A stretch of 64,000 bases of DNA from Alcanivorax sp. (lineage in GTDB: Bacteria > Pseudomonadota > Gammaproteobacteria > Pseudomonadales > Alcanivoracaceae), in assembly GCF_002726155.1 (NCBI RefSeq), contig NZ_PBSH01000029.1:1-64000 (forward strand), read 5' to 3'. A program made the position numbers and the translations under genes. Position 1 is the first letter of the stretch. Each line of letters begins with the position of its first letter. Below are positions 1 to 16,704 of this stretch, piece after piece. Under the pieces are notes generated by a model, which saw only the letters and a program-made list of their open reading frames with translations, did no database searches and was not told the origin of the DNA.

Positions 1-2
1 GC

Positions 3-93
3 GTAGCTCGTAGCTCGTAGCTCGTAGCTCGTAGCTCGTAGCTCGTAGCTCGTAGCTCGTAGCTCGTAGCTCGTAGCTCGTAGCTCGTAGCTC
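3..93. repeat. Thirteen perfect tandem copies of the heptamer GTAGCTC
   Basis: The 7-base unit GTAGCTC (GAGCTAC on the other strand) is repeated 13 times without a mismatch, and the array may continue beyond the left edge of the window. It directly abuts the 3' end of the neighbouring minus-strand gene: the TGA stop codon of that gene shares its last two bases with the final repeat unit. There are no spacers, so this is not a CRISPR. The perfect identity suggests recent expansion by slippage. Function unknown. Confidence 0.97.
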
Positions 94-871
94 ATTCAGC
101 GTAAGTGCAAAACCCGTGAGGCCCAAGATTGACCGTGGTGGAACATTCCCACTCAATTCTCTGCATTCCAACTTCCACCGGCCATGTCGTGAGTTGATGC
201 CCATCAAGACGGCCTGCCAGCTCCAACTTCAACATCCCACCATCCAGTAAATACGCCCGCTTTATGCGTTTTCCGGTCACCTGCTCCTGGCCCACCCCCA
301 TATCCGTCAGGCTGTCTGGCCAGGTACCACCGGACAGATAGTATTCCGTCATATGCATGCGCAAAGCATTTACCGTGCTGAACGTCTGGGCCAACTCGGA
401 ACGGTCTCGGCTGCTGCTGAATAATTCCCAGGTTTTCGGGTCAATCCCCGGCGGCGGCGCATCTTCGGGCTCACGGGGTGATACCGGTGTTTCAGGAATG
501 GCAACACGCCGGGCAAGAGCATCGATATCCCCTTCATAGCGGGCACGCAGGGAGCAGCGACTGCCCGTCCAGCGCTGCCCCTGCAGGGACGGTGTTTCGG
601 TTTGCAGCTGGGTGAGGTAAGCGTCCCGGAGCAACGATTCCGGCCGGTCCTGTTTCTTGTATGCCTGCTGGCGCTGCCGATACTCATCGGTGGCCGCGAT
701 CACACTGAGTAAGCTGACGTGAAGCTCTTCGGTCATCAACTGCAAGGCACGACCGCAGACCTGCTGCTCGGTTTCACCCTTCCCGGCCCGTTCCACCTTG
801 GCCAGTGCCAGAGACATGGCCATAACCGGCGCCCCCAGCGCCAGCAACATAGCCACAATAACAATACGCAT
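92..871 (-). CDS. Secreted protein with pilin-like C-terminal part, function unknown
   Basis: A 259-residue protein with an N-terminal hydrophobic signal segment (about residues 1-20). The ATG at 871 is chosen because a purine-rich GGGGGAAGGG lies just before it and the signal sequence starts there; the open frame extends 19 codons further upstream. The C-terminal half resembles the globular part of type IV pilins: a segment with EYYLSGGTWPDSLTDMG, then a final disulfide-type pair of cysteines (about residues 243 and 255) in a W-E-C...F-C-T-Y ending. A classical pilin prepilin-peptidase site (G/FTLIE) is not seen, so it is not a normal pilin subunit. A large pilus operon lies 10 kb away, but no link is shown. 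The family is not recognised with certainty. Confidence 0.75.
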   Translation of the reverse strand: MRIVIVAMLLALGAPVMAMSLALAKVERAGKGETEQQVCGRALQLMTEELHVSLLSVIAATDEYRQRQQAYKKQDRPESLLRDAYLTQLQTETPSLQGQRWTGSRCSLRARYEGDIDALARRVAIPETPVSPREPEDAPPPGIDPKTWELFSSSRDRSELAQTFSTVNALRMHMTEYYLSGGTWPDSLTDMGVGQEQVTGKRIKRAYLLDGGMLKLELAGRLDGHQLTTWPVEVGMQRIEWECSTTVNLGPHGFCTYAE

Positions 872-1001
872 CCCTTCCCCCTTTGCTCCCCTTACAAACC
901 AGCCCAGCGCGACCTGCGGCAACCCCAAAGCAGCACCAACATGGCGACGCGCTATTTTTTGTTTTTAGCGTCTTGCGTCATGCTTCCGGCATCCAGCGTT
1001 A

Positions 1002-2063
1002 CTATTTCTGACTCAACTCTACAACTGACTCAATGAAGACCTTGGCGTGCTCCGGGTCAACTTGTGGTGTAATGCCATGGCCAAGATTGAAAATATGCCC
1101 GGGGTGGTCACCAAAATCATTGAGAATACGCTGCACTTCCGCACGGATCGCCTGCGGGGAAGCATACAGCACGGCCGGATCCATATTGCCCTGCAAGGCC
1201 ACCTTGTCACCCACACGACGGCGCGCCTCACCAATATTGATGGTCCAGTCCAGGCCCAGCGCATCGCATCCGGATTCCGCCATGGATTCCAGCCATAACC
1301 CACCGTTCTTGGTGAAAAGAATCACCGGCACCTTGCGGCCTTCATGATCGCGAATCAGGCCATCAACAATCTGCTTCATGTATTTCAGGGAAAACTGCTG
1401 GTACGCCTCGGCGGACAGGGCGCCTCCCCAGGTATCAAAAATCTGCACGACCTGGGCGCCATGGCGAATCTGCGCATTCAGGTAGGAGGTGACCGACTGT
1501 GCCAACTTGTCGAGCAGGGCATGGGCCACTTCAGGCTGGCTGTACACCATGGCCTTGAGATGACGAAAATCCTTGCTAGAGCCGCCTTCCACCATATAAG
1601 TGGCCAACGTCCAGGGACTGCCGGAAAAGCCGATCAGGGGAACACGGCCATTCAGGGCACCACGAATGGTGCTTACCGCTTTCATCACATACCCAAGATC
1701 GGATTCCGCATCAGGAATCGGCAGCGCGGCCACGTCGGCTTCCGTGCGCACCACTTTCCTGAATTTCGGGCCTTCCCCGGTTTCGAAGTACAGCCCCAGG
1801 CCCATGGCATCGGGGATGGTCAGGATGTCGGAGAACAGAATGGCCGCGTCCAGCGGGTAACGCTCCAGCGGCTGCAACGTGACTTCGCAGGCCAGGTCGG
1901 CATTCCTGCACAGATCCATGAATGAACCCGCATGTTCACGGGCTGCCCGGTATTCCGGCAGATAGCGACCCGCCTGGCGCATCATCCAGATGGGCGTGCG
2001 GTCCACCGACTCGCGGTTCAAGGCACGGAGGAAGCGATCGTTTTGCAGGGGAGCGAAAGTCAT
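1002..2063 (-). CDS. hemE: Uroporphyrinogen decarboxylase
   Basis: Converts uroporphyrinogen III to coproporphyrinogen III in haem synthesis by removing four acetate carboxyl groups; cytoplasmic. The 353-residue length is normal for the family. The N-terminal signature around residues 25-38 ([14 protein letters not shown]) and the second signature [13 protein letters not shown] near residue 145 are both present, and the catalytic aspartate is D79 in the segment [14 protein letters not shown]. The gene stands alone between its own upstream gap, which holds a terminator and a heptad-repeat element, and the pilin-like gene downstream. The ATG start is the only one preserving the conserved N-terminus. 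Confidence 0.98.
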   Translation of the reverse strand: MTFAPLQNDRFLRALNRESVDRTPIWMMRQAGRYLPEYRAAREHAGSFMDLCRNADLACEVTLQPLERYPLDAAILFSDILTIPDAMGLGLYFETGEGPKFRKVVRTEADVAALPIPDAESDLGYVMKAVSTIRGALNGRVPLIGFSGSPWTLATYMVEGGSSKDFRHLKAMVYSQPEVAHALLDKLAQSVTSYLNAQIRHGAQVVQIFDTWGGALSAEAYQQFSLKYMKQIVDGLIRDHEGRKVPVILFTKNGGLWLESMAESGCDALGLDWTINIGEARRRVGDKVALQGNMDPAVLYASPQAIRAEVQRILNDFGDHPGHIFNLGHGITPQVDPEHAKVFIESVVELSQK

Positions 2064-2079
2064 GTGGGTTCCTTTGGAA

Positions 2080-2107
2080 ACGCTTCACGCACCACGCTGC
2101 ACGCAAC
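2080..2107. repeat. Four in-phase degenerate heptads (ACGCNNC), left arm
   Basis: Four consecutive 7-base units, ACGCTTC, ACGCACC, ACGCTGC and ACGCAAC, follow each other with no gap upstream of hemE. Together with units of the opposite orientation at 2169-2197 they flank a terminator hairpin. The same unit type recurs in at least five other intergenic gaps of this window. Confidence 0.85.
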
Positions 2108-2140
2108 GCGCGAAAATCAAAATCTTCAACATCATATAGA

Positions 2141-2168
2141 AAAAGGGCCTGCAAAAGCAGGCCCTTTT
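2141..2168. terminator. Rho-independent terminator after gltD (bidirectional form)
   Basis: A perfect 12-bp stem (AAAAGGGCCTGC with its complement) around a 4-base AAAA loop. It lies just past the gltD stop and before hemE, and the A-run/T-run flanks allow termination on either strand; the likely customer is the gltBD transcript on the minus strand. Confidence 0.9.
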
Positions 2169-2197
2169 AGCGTGATGCGTGCAAGCATGGCGCTTGC
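2169..2197. repeat. Degenerate heptads (NNGCGTG type), right arm
   Basis: Units AGCGTGA, TGCGTGC, AAGCATG(+G) and CGCTTGC follow the terminator directly, with one extra base breaking phase. They are roughly the inverse complement of the units at 2080-2107, so the pair forms a loose palindrome around the terminator. Confidence 0.75.
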
Positions 2198-2207
2198 AGC
2201 GTCTCAC

Positions 2208-8104
<5,897 letters not shown>

Positions 8105-8186
8105 GAAAACCTTTCCTCTTGAAATTCAGAGACTTACAGAAGGCAAATGGCGTCAAGAAAATGGTGACGGCAAAAAAGGGATATGC

Positions 8187-8215
8187 ATTCTACACATTGC
8201 GCGCTTGGGCGACAA
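8187..8215 (-). promoter_or_regulatory. Predicted sigma-70 promoter of gltBD
   Basis: On the minus strand, TTGTCG, a 17-base spacer and TAGAAT lie 80-110 bases before the gltB start. Spacing is ideal and five of six bases match in the -10 box. Prediction by eye only. Confidence 0.55.
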
Positions 8216-8247
8216 ATTGAACAGTCACCCAAGGCGCTTTTTCATGC

Positions 8248-9804
8248 TCAAAGTTCGCCGCGAACATCGCCCATTTTGCGAGGAAAAGGCCCCGCTGAGC
8301 GCAACTTTGCTGGCAACGTCGACTTTGCATCAAGCGCTGCCTGGCGACTGGAATAGTCCCCGGCGAGCACCAGAAACACGGTTTTTCCATTCCGTTTGGC
8401 CGGATAATAAGCACCTTTACGGTCCAGCTGGTCCAGCACCGCACGGGCATTAGCCTCTTGGCTAGTGGCGGTAATCTGCAAAAACCAGCGATTATCATCC
8501 AGCGCCGCGAGCCAGGCCGCCTGATTATACCCGGAGGTGTCGGTCGTCGGTTTTTCCTGCGCGGATGGCGAAGCAGCCTTGCCCTCCTCGGACTTTGGTT
8601 CTGACGGCGCAGAGTCGGCCGGCTTGTCGGGGGGCGGCGCTACCGCAACCTCCTGTTGCGCCTGGGCCGGTGACGACTGCATCACCGGATCGGTCACCGG
8701 CGTCAGCTCCACATTGCTGCTCGGCGCAACCTCAACGTTGCTTTCTTCGTCTTCCGGCTCCGCCCCTAGATCCTCGAGACGCGCCACCGGCTCCATGGTC
8801 GGCTTCAGCGGTGTCACCCCGGGCTCCTGGGGCCTAGTCTCTTCCGGTTTCGACGGCACCGACTCCGGCACAGGCAAAGCCAACTCGCGGGAGGCCTGCG
8901 CCGCATCCTCATCATCACCGCCAGAAAGCACCGACCACAAGAGGATCACCACCAACAACAAGCCCACAACAGCCGCCCCGTGACGCCAGGGCGCGGCGGC
9001 ACGGGACGCTGACGCCGTATCAGCCGGCGGCACTGGCACTTCGGCATCAGCATGATCATCGTCATCTTCATCACTGGAACGCGCGGAAAAACCCGGCATG
9101 TCACTCATTTCGTCATCGCCATCGGCCTCGCCCGCTTCAGCGGCGCTATCCGGGTTGTGCGTGGCAGCCCCCACCGGCACCGCTGCAGCGGAGTCCCGGG
9201 TACCCTGCAACAGCCCCAGCAGAGCACCCGGCAACCCCTCACTACGGTGCGCCAGCCGCTCTGACTCATCCTCATCCAGCTCCTCACCGGCAACAAACCA
9301 GGCAAAGTCCTGCACGTCATCGGCATTCAGTGTCGGCAGATCCAGCACATCATCCACGGTAAAGTCCACGGACTTGAGCGCTTCAACGGTGCCCGGCAGC
9401 CCACCGAACAGGTAGCACAACCGCACCCCCAGCTTCTGCTTGAGGGCCGCCATAGTGGTCAGCGCATCCGCCCGCACGTCTTCACTGTTATCCACCACCA
9501 CCACCAGGCGACCGTTACTCAAGGTGTCACGGAGCACCTGAGGCAGCTCGGCGCGGTCGATATCAAAATGACGCAACAACGCATCAACCACCACATTGGC
9601 ATCATGGGGCGCACTGCCATCGATGCGAACCACTTCCATGTCGGCCAGCAGCGCCATCACTGCCTGCCCGAGCAGAGTAGACACACCGCTGCCCGTATCG
9701 CCCTCTATAGCCACTACCGACCCCAGCCCGGCATGGGCGGTCATGGCATCCAGGAAATCCCCTCGCGAGGCCCCGCTATAGAAACGTTCGTCATCATGCT
9801 CCAC
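8248..9804 (-). CDS. damX: DamX-like AAA-fold/SPOR division protein with degenerate Walker A
   Basis: Membrane protein expected to reach septal peptidoglycan through its SPOR domain. Start is taken as GTG at 9804, with a GGAGG site 6 bases before it, overlapping the aroB stop by 11 bases; this gives 518 residues. Residues 1-200 form an AAA-like cytoplasmic domain with a Walker B-like LVVVVDNSE (D105), but the P-loop reads GDTGSGVST at 35-43: valine replaces the lysine needed for ATP binding. A Pro/Ser/acidic linker follows, one membrane span at about 276-293, an acidic Pro-rich periplasmic linker, and a SPOR domain in the last 80 residues. The aroK-aroB-damX order is conserved in gammaproteobacteria, which supports the name; no dam gene follows here. 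Confidence 0.85.
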   Translation of the reverse strand: MEHDDERFYSGASRGDFLDAMTAHAGLGSVVAIEGDTGSGVSTLLGQAVMALLADMEVVRIDGSAPHDANVVVDALLRHFDIDRAELPQVLRDTLSNGRLVVVVDNSEDVRADALTTMAALKQKLGVRLCYLFGGLPGTVEALKSVDFTVDDVLDLPTLNADDVQDFAWFVAGEELDEDESERLAHRSEGLPGALLGLLQGTRDSAAAVPVGAATHNPDSAAEAGEADGDDEMSDMPGFSARSSDEDDDDHADAEVPVPPADTASASRAAAPWRHGAAVVGLLLVVILLWSVLSGGDDEDAAQASRELALPVPESVPSKPEETRPQEPGVTPLKPTMEPVARLEDLGAEPEDEESNVEVAPSSNVELTPVTDPVMQSSPAQAQQEVAVAPPPDKPADSAPSEPKSEEGKAASPSAQEKPTTDTSGYNQAAWLAALDDNRWFLQITATSQEANARAVLDQLDRKGAYYPAKRNGKTVFLVLAGDYSSRQAALDAKSTLPAKLRSAGPFPRKMGDVRGEL

Positions 9805-10873
9805 AAAAAGCCTCCAGCGTTTTTTGCAATGCCGCTTCATCATAGTCGGCTGTTACCACAGCCTTACCCAGCGCGCGCAACAGCACAAGGCGTAACTGGC
9901 CGTTATGAACCTTCTTGTCCATGGCCATAAGATCGACAAATTGTTCAGGCGTCATGCCTTCAGGAACCGCCACCGGCAAGCCCCAGGTCGACAGCAGTGC
10001 CACGACATCCGCCTCCAGCGAGCCCTGCACCCAACCCAGCTCGGCCGACATGCGGATCGCCATAAGCATGCCCACCGCCACGGCTTCACCATGCAGCCAC
10101 TGACTGTAACCGGTGGCCGTCTCGATCGCGTGACCGAAGGTATGCCCCAGATTCAACAGTGCACGATTACCTTGTTCGGTCTCATCGTCTGCCACCACCT
10201 GCGCCTTGTTTTCGCAGCTACGGAAGATGGCCTCGGAGATAACCGACTCCTCTCTGGACAACAGCTTGCTGTTGTTGGTTTCCAGCCACTGGTAGAAATC
10301 CGGATCACGGATCAGGCCGTATTTGACCACTTCCGCGTAACCGGCAGCCAGCTCCCGCTCGGGCAGCGTGCCCAGCACATCGGTATCAATCAGCACCAGG
10401 CGCGGCTGATGAAAGGCGCCAATCATGTTCTTGCCGCGGGGGTGATTTACCGCCGTCTTCCCCCCCACGGACGAGTCCACCTGCGCTAACAGCGTGGTCG
10501 GCACCTGAATAAAATCCACACCACGTTGATAACAGGCCGCCGCAAAACCCACCATGTCACCGACCACACCGCCACCCAGCGCGATCAACGTGGTCGTGCG
10601 CGAATGACGTTTGGCCATCAAGGCATCAAAAAGCGTTTCCAGAGTTTCCAGGGTTTTGTATTTCTCACCGTCAGGAAGGATCAACGTATCGCACTGGATC
10701 GCGGAAAATTGCGCTTCCAACGCCGCCAGATACAACGGGGCGATCGTTTCATTGGTGATAATCATCACCTGATTACCGCGCACCTGCTCGGCCAGAGGAA
10801 AAGACGACAGCAAGCCGGCCCCGATATGAATAGGGTAACTCCGCTCGGCCAGGGCTACCTGAAGTGTGCGCAT
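9794..10873 (-). CDS. aroB: 3-dehydroquinate synthase
   Basis: Second step of the shikimate pathway: closes DAHP into 3-dehydroquinate with NAD and a metal ion. The 359-residue frame starts at the ATG at 10873, preceded by GGGAG; a longer open frame of 17 codons upstream has no such site and adds nonconserved sequence. Family motifs are [13 protein letters not shown] and the [19 protein letters not shown] block, with the metal/active-site segment [11 protein letters not shown] later. It lies 60 bases behind aroK and overlaps the damX start, so the three are one transcript with the upstream pilus genes. Confidence 0.98.
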   Translation of the reverse strand: MRTLQVALAERSYPIHIGAGLLSSFPLAEQVRGNQVMIITNETIAPLYLAALEAQFSAIQCDTLILPDGEKYKTLETLETLFDALMAKRHSRTTTLIALGGGVVGDMVGFAAACYQRGVDFIQVPTTLLAQVDSSVGGKTAVNHPRGKNMIGAFHQPRLVLIDTDVLGTLPERELAAGYAEVVKYGLIRDPDFYQWLETNNSKLLSREESVISEAIFRSCENKAQVVADDETEQGNRALLNLGHTFGHAIETATGYSQWLHGEAVAVGMLMAIRMSAELGWVQGSLEADVVALLSTWGLPVAVPEGMTPEQFVDLMAMDKKVHNGQLRLVLLRALGKAVVTADYDEAALQKTLEAFCGA

Positions 10874-10933
10874 TACAGCTCCCACAAAATAATTCAGCAA
10901 AACAGGCCGACAACAGCCCGACAATTGCCTGCA

Positions 10934-11470
10934 TTATCCTTGTGGGTGAGAGTCCAAACAAGCGAGCACGTCATCGGCGACCTTTTTCAGGTTACCGGAT
11001 GCCGTCGAGACGACATGGTGAGCCACCTGCCGGTAGAGCGGATCACGCTCAGCGAACAGGGTCTCCAGCCGCGCCCTGGGGTCTGCCGTTTGCAGCAGCG
11101 GGCGGCCTTTGTCATTGCGGGTGCGCGCCAACTGAATGTCTACCGGCGTCCACAGATAGACCACACAGCCACGCTCATGGAGAAAGGTGCGATTTTCCGG
11201 GGTCACCACAACCCCACCCCCGGTCGCCAGCACGATGCCGGACTCCCGGGTCAATTCGTCAATGACATCCTGCTCTCTCCGCCGGAACCCCACCTCACCT
11301 TCCATATCGAAGATCCAGGGAATGTCCGCCCCGGTCTTCTCCTCAATCACACGATCAGAGTCGAAAAACGGGCGATCCAGCAGCTGAGCAAGATGCCGGC
11401 CCAAGGTGCTTTTACCTGCACCCATGGGCCCGACAAGAATCAAAGGAACAATAGAATTAGTCTTGATCAC
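10934..11470 (-). CDS. aroK: Shikimate kinase
   Basis: Phosphorylates shikimate at O3 using ATP. The 178-residue protein has the P-loop GPMGAGKST at 14-22, shikimate-binding D-S-D-R segment (FFDSDRVIE) and the GGG motif (ATGGGVV). The start codon is GTG, sharing GTGA with the pilQ stop; this 4-base overlap indicates translational coupling to the secretin gene. The location of aroK and aroB directly behind pilMNOPQ is typical of Pseudomonas-like genomes. Confidence 0.97.
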   Translation of the reverse strand: MIKTNSIVPLILVGPMGAGKSTLGRHLAQLLDRPFFDSDRVIEEKTGADIPWIFDMEGEVGFRRREQDVIDELTRESGIVLATGGGVVVTPENRTFLHERGCVVYLWTPVDIQLARTRNDKGRPLLQTADPRARLETLFAERDPLYRQVAHHVVSTASGNLKKVADDVLACLDSHPQG

Positions 11471-13635
11471 CGATTAGCCAAAGCATCCTTCATCAACCGT
11501 GGCGTAATAAAGATCAGCAGTTCCTGCTTGTTATCACGATTCACGGTCTTTCTGAACAGGTTACCAATCCACGGCAAGTCACCCAGGAAAGGCGTCTTGG
11601 TCACGGAATTGATCTTCTCCTGCTGAAAGATACCACCAAGCACCACCGTCTCGCCATCATTGACCAGCACGGAGGTTTCTACCCGGTTAGTATTGATCGC
11701 CGCGGAACCGTCTGAACTGAAGGAATCATTGTTCACTTTCAGCGTCATGATGATATTGCCATCTGGCGTGATATGCGGGGTCACCTCAAGACGCAGTTCC
11801 GCTTCCACAAAATCGATGGACGTAGCGCCCGAGGACGTGGCTACCTCAAAAGGCACCTGCTGACCGGATGCAATCACCGCAGGCTGCTGATCTGCAGTCA
11901 GCACCTTCGGAGTAGCCACCAACTCACCATGACCTTCCGCTTCCAGAGCGGAAAGCTCAAGCTCGATCAGGCCAGAGGCGAGAGAGGTAAAGCCGACAGC
12001 AAACCGGGATGCATTGGCAGAATCGACCCCCAGATCGACAATCAAATCGTCATCGTTTTCGATATCTTCAAATAAATAATCATCAGGGCCGAAATCCACA
12101 TCATCGGGATCAATAGCCGGGCTGGCCGCAAAGGCTGTTCCGTCAATATTAGTCTGGTGCAAATTACGCAGAGACTGCAAACGGCCCGACACACCATAGG
12201 TACGACCATCCTGAAGCATGCTCTCGGTGTCAAAACCCAAGCCACCCCAACGCACACCGAATTCATCCGTTACGTCATTGGTTGCCACCACAACACGGGC
12301 CTCGATAAGTACCTGCTGAACAGGAACATCCAGCTGATCAATCAGCTCACGAATCTCCTCCAGCTTTGCCTGGGTATCCTGCACAATCAGCGTATTGGTA
12401 CGCTGATCGACAACAACAGAACCACGACTGGAAACCAGCGCCTCACCTTTACCCCCAGCGTTGGCAATCAACCCTTTCAGCTCCGAGGCGTTGGCATAAT
12501 TGATATTGATATATTGGGTACGCAAGGGCGCTAACGCTTCAATTTTCTTCTGGCTTTCCAGCTCCAACTGCTCACGGGCCGCAATCTCATCTGCGGGCGC
12601 GACGAGCAAGACGTTACCCACCTGACGCTTATCCAGCCCCTTGGTTTTCAGAATCAATTCCAGCGCCTGATCCCAAGGCACATTCTGCAAACGCAGAGTG
12701 ATGCGACCATCAACCGTATCAGAGGCCACCAAGTTCAAGCCGGTAAAGTCGGCGATCAGCTGAAGTACCGAACGCACTTCAATATCCTGGAAATTCAGGG
12801 ACAACTTTTCGCCAGTGTATTCAAACGCGTCTTTTTTCTTTCGTGCCGCTTCCGCCTTGCTCACCGGCTTAACATTAATACTGAACTCGTTATCCGCCTG
12901 GTATGCCAGATACTCCCACACCCCGGTCGGCTCAATAACCACCATGGTGCTACCCTCGGCTGACTGGGTCTCCACCATCTTGACCGGCGTCGCAAAATCG
13001 GTCACATCCAGTTTCCGCACCAGCTCATTGGGCACACCAGCCCCGACAAACCGGGCCACAATCTTGCCGCCCTCTTCTTTCACATCGACCGGAATTGAGG
13101 GCTCAGACAGCTTGATAATCACACGACCTTCGCCGCTATCACCACGCCGAAAATCCACACCGGTTACAGCCGCTTCGCCACTGTAATCGTCACCTTGGGT
13201 GGCCTGATTCTGCTTATCCACCTGATCATTACCCAGGAGAACGACCAGATCATCCCCTTCGGCACGAGTAGAATACCCGGTCAGCGATTCCAGATTAAAA
13301 ATTAGTCGTGTTCGGTCTTTTGCTTCAACGATAGTCACGCTGCGGGCATTACCCGAACCGAGATTTTGCCGCTTGCCTGCGATATCCGTATCGGCGCCAA
13401 CAAGATCCAGAGCAATTCGGGCAGGCTGCTCAATACTGTACCCCTTTACTTCCGGCACCCCCCCTTCAAACTTCAAGCGCACTTCCATGCCATCACCGGA
13501 CAGGGAGTTCGCTTCGATCGACTTCAGCGTATCTGCGCCCGCAACCATAGAGAGAACCGACAGTACCCCTACAGAAAACAGCCCCGCCAGACGCCGGGAA
13601 GCGCTCTTTTTTATTGTCAATTTTGCACATTTCAT
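11467..13635 (-). CDS. pilQ: Type IV pilus secretin PilQ
   Basis: Outer-membrane gated channel through which the type IV pilus emerges. 722 residues: a signal peptide ending near residue 34 (VAGA|DT), AMIN-type beta domains for peptidoglycan binding in the first 250 residues, an STN/N0 domain (SLNFQDIEVRSVLQLIADF), N1 domain, and the C-terminal secretin beta-barrel ending with the conserved VPFLGDLPWIGNLF segment. An acidic loop rich in D/E (DDVDFGPDDYLFEDIENDDD) lies inside the secretin region and appears to be a lineage-specific insertion. Last pilus gene of the operon; its stop overlaps aroK. Confidence 0.98.
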   Translation of the reverse strand: MKCAKLTIKKSASRRLAGLFSVGVLSVLSMVAGADTLKSIEANSLSGDGMEVRLKFEGGVPEVKGYSIEQPARIALDLVGADTDIAGKRQNLGSGNARSVTIVEAKDRTRLIFNLESLTGYSTRAEGDDLVVLLGNDQVDKQNQATQGDDYSGEAAVTGVDFRRGDSGEGRVIIKLSEPSIPVDVKEEGGKIVARFVGAGVPNELVRKLDVTDFATPVKMVETQSAEGSTMVVIEPTGVWEYLAYQADNEFSINVKPVSKAEAARKKKDAFEYTGEKLSLNFQDIEVRSVLQLIADFTGLNLVASDTVDGRITLRLQNVPWDQALELILKTKGLDKRQVGNVLLVAPADEIAAREQLELESQKKIEALAPLRTQYININYANASELKGLIANAGGKGEALVSSRGSVVVDQRTNTLIVQDTQAKLEEIRELIDQLDVPVQQVLIEARVVVATNDVTDEFGVRWGGLGFDTESMLQDGRTYGVSGRLQSLRNLHQTNIDGTAFAASPAIDPDDVDFGPDDYLFEDIENDDDLIVDLGVDSANASRFAVGFTSLASGLIELELSALEAEGHGELVATPKVLTADQQPAVIASGQQVPFEVATSSGATSIDFVEAELRLEVTPHITPDGNIIMTLKVNNDSFSSDGSAAINTNRVETSVLVNDGETVVLGGIFQQEKINSVTKTPFLGDLPWIGNLFRKTVNRDNKQELLIFITPRLMKDALANR

Positions 13636-13655
13636 AACTGGGTCCCCAGCGACTA

Positions 13656-14183
13656 TTATTCGGAAATCGAGACGTTACTGGCGCGTTCCACCCAGCCATC
13701 TCGACCATCCGGTACGATTTCAATCAAACTTACCTTGGCTTCGTTAACCTGCTTGACCAAGCCAAAATTCTTCCCCATATGACTACCCGGCTTGACCCGA
13801 GTAACAGCCCCCGAAGGGTCAGCAACAAGCGCCTGGAGCGGCTCGCCAGGCTTACTAATGGTCCCAACCATTTTCAGCGTATCCAGCGAGAATCGCTCCA
13901 GGTATTCTTTCGGGCGCCCCATATCCGGCTCTACCTTTCGGCCATCTGGCACGACCAGCAGCTCCTGATCTTGCGGCGGACTGAATGGAGAGCGAAGCTT
14001 GTGGGCCGCATATGAATAAGAAGCAATAGGCTTGAATTCTGGTGGCGGCTCAATCCGCCCCCGAGGCCTTGCCTTGATTTCCTGGAGTCGCGCATCCAGT
14101 TCTGACAAATTTGCACTGGAACCGCACCCGGCAAGACCGAACAAGGCGACGCAAGCAACAGAAAGAAAGACTAATTTTTTCAT
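13656..14183 (-). CDS. pilP: Type IV pilus lipoprotein PilP
   Basis: Inner-membrane lipoprotein that links the PilMNO platform to the PilQ secretin. 175 residues, with a lipoprotein signal peptide and lipobox LAGC (modified cysteine C20), a Pro-rich extended linker, and a C-terminal beta-sandwich containing the typical MVGTISKPGEPLQALVAD segment. It sits between pilO (14-base gap) and pilQ (20-base gap). Confidence 0.97.
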   Translation of the reverse strand: MKKLVFLSVACVALFGLAGCGSSANLSELDARLQEIKARPRGRIEPPPEFKPIASYSYAAHKLRSPFSPPQDQELLVVPDGRKVEPDMGRPKEYLERFSLDTLKMVGTISKPGEPLQALVADPSGAVTRVKPGSHMGKNFGLVKQVNEAKVSLIEIVPDGRDGWVERASNVSISE

Positions 14184-14197
14184 TATCCCACGCCCCC

Positions 14198-14871
14198 TTA
14201 TTTATTCTTGCCAGAAGAATTCGCGCCGCCCGCAGCGCCATCTTTACTGGAATAGCGGTAGGTCTTGGCCGTAATGTCCATTCTCAGCAGCCCCAGAGCA
14301 GCCAACTCTTTATTACTATCCGATGGCCGCGTCACAGTAAAATCATGCAGCGTCACAATACGCGGCAGCGACGCCACACCGGACACAAACGAACCGAAAC
14401 CATGGTAATCACCGATCACCTGAATATTGATTGGGAGTTCTGCGTAAAACTCCTTTTCAATTTCATTTCTCAGCTCAATGTTTTCAAATTCCAACCCACT
14501 ACCCAACCCCGTATGGGTGATATCCTCAAGCAAGCCGGGCACCTCGGTATCTTTGGGCAGCTGCTTGAGCAGGGCCCCAAAGGTCTGCTCCATTTCCGCC
14601 AACTGCTTACGAAACTGATCAAGGTTGTGGGCTTCAAACGCTTTCTTTTCATACCCTTGCAGCAAGGTCGCTTCTTCTCTTCTTTGCTGCTCAAGCGTCT
14701 GATTGGCATCACTGATCGACAGGAAATAACCAAGAACGACAACAATAACCAGTACAAGAATGGCCGCCCCAATCTTTATTGGCGTAGGCCACCCCCCCAC
14801 ATTCTCAAAATCCAGGCTGTTGAGTTCATCCATCAACTCGCCCAGATCCAAATTTTTCAGCTCAGAGGCTT

Positions 14872-14875
<4 letters not shown>
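14198..14875 (-). CDS. pilO: Type IV pilus inner-membrane protein PilO
   Basis: Dimerises with PilN in the periplasm as part of the alignment subcomplex. 225 residues: short cytoplasmic tail, one membrane helix at 33-52, a coiled-coil stretch (about 55-100), and a ferredoxin-like periplasmic domain. The ATG overlaps the pilN stop by four bases. The C-terminal Gly/Ser/Lys tail is not conserved in the family. Confidence 0.97.
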
Positions 14876-16523
<1,648 letters not shown>

Positions 16524-16595
16524 TTATTATTGAAGTGTTTTTTCTTGCTAAAGATACACTTACACGTTTTTTATGTCGAATCACTTTAGGAGTTA

Positions 16596-16624
16596 GTAAT
16601 AGCAGAACAGATATTAGATCACAA
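16596..16624 (-). promoter_or_regulatory. Predicted sigma-70 promoter of pilMNOPQ
   Basis: TTGTGA, a 17-base spacer and TATTAC on the minus strand in the pilM-mrcA divergent gap, about 90 bases before pilM. Read by eye. Confidence 0.45.
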
Positions 16625-16638
16625 CAAGCATTCCGCCA

Positions 16639-16644
16639 TATAAT
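16639..16644 (+). promoter_or_regulatory. Predicted -10 box of mrcA (TATAAT)
   Basis: A perfect TATAAT about 60 bases before the mrcA start in the divergent gap. No good -35 box is visible at 17 bases, so activity would need help or a poor -35 is tolerated. Confidence 0.4.
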
Positions 16645-16704
16645 GACCCACTTCACGGGCCGGCTAGGCCTTTCTACCGATCCCAGCCAGTAGTTGCCGA
16701 AAAC

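Noticed and set aside
3..93. CRISPR array
   Set aside because: Seven-base direct repeats without spacers; no cas genes in the window.
8105..8247. Riboswitch or leader attenuator before gltB
   Set aside because: Only a promoter-like pair and a modest inverted repeat (GCGCTTGGG with CCCAAGGCGC) are visible; no conserved riboswitch layout.
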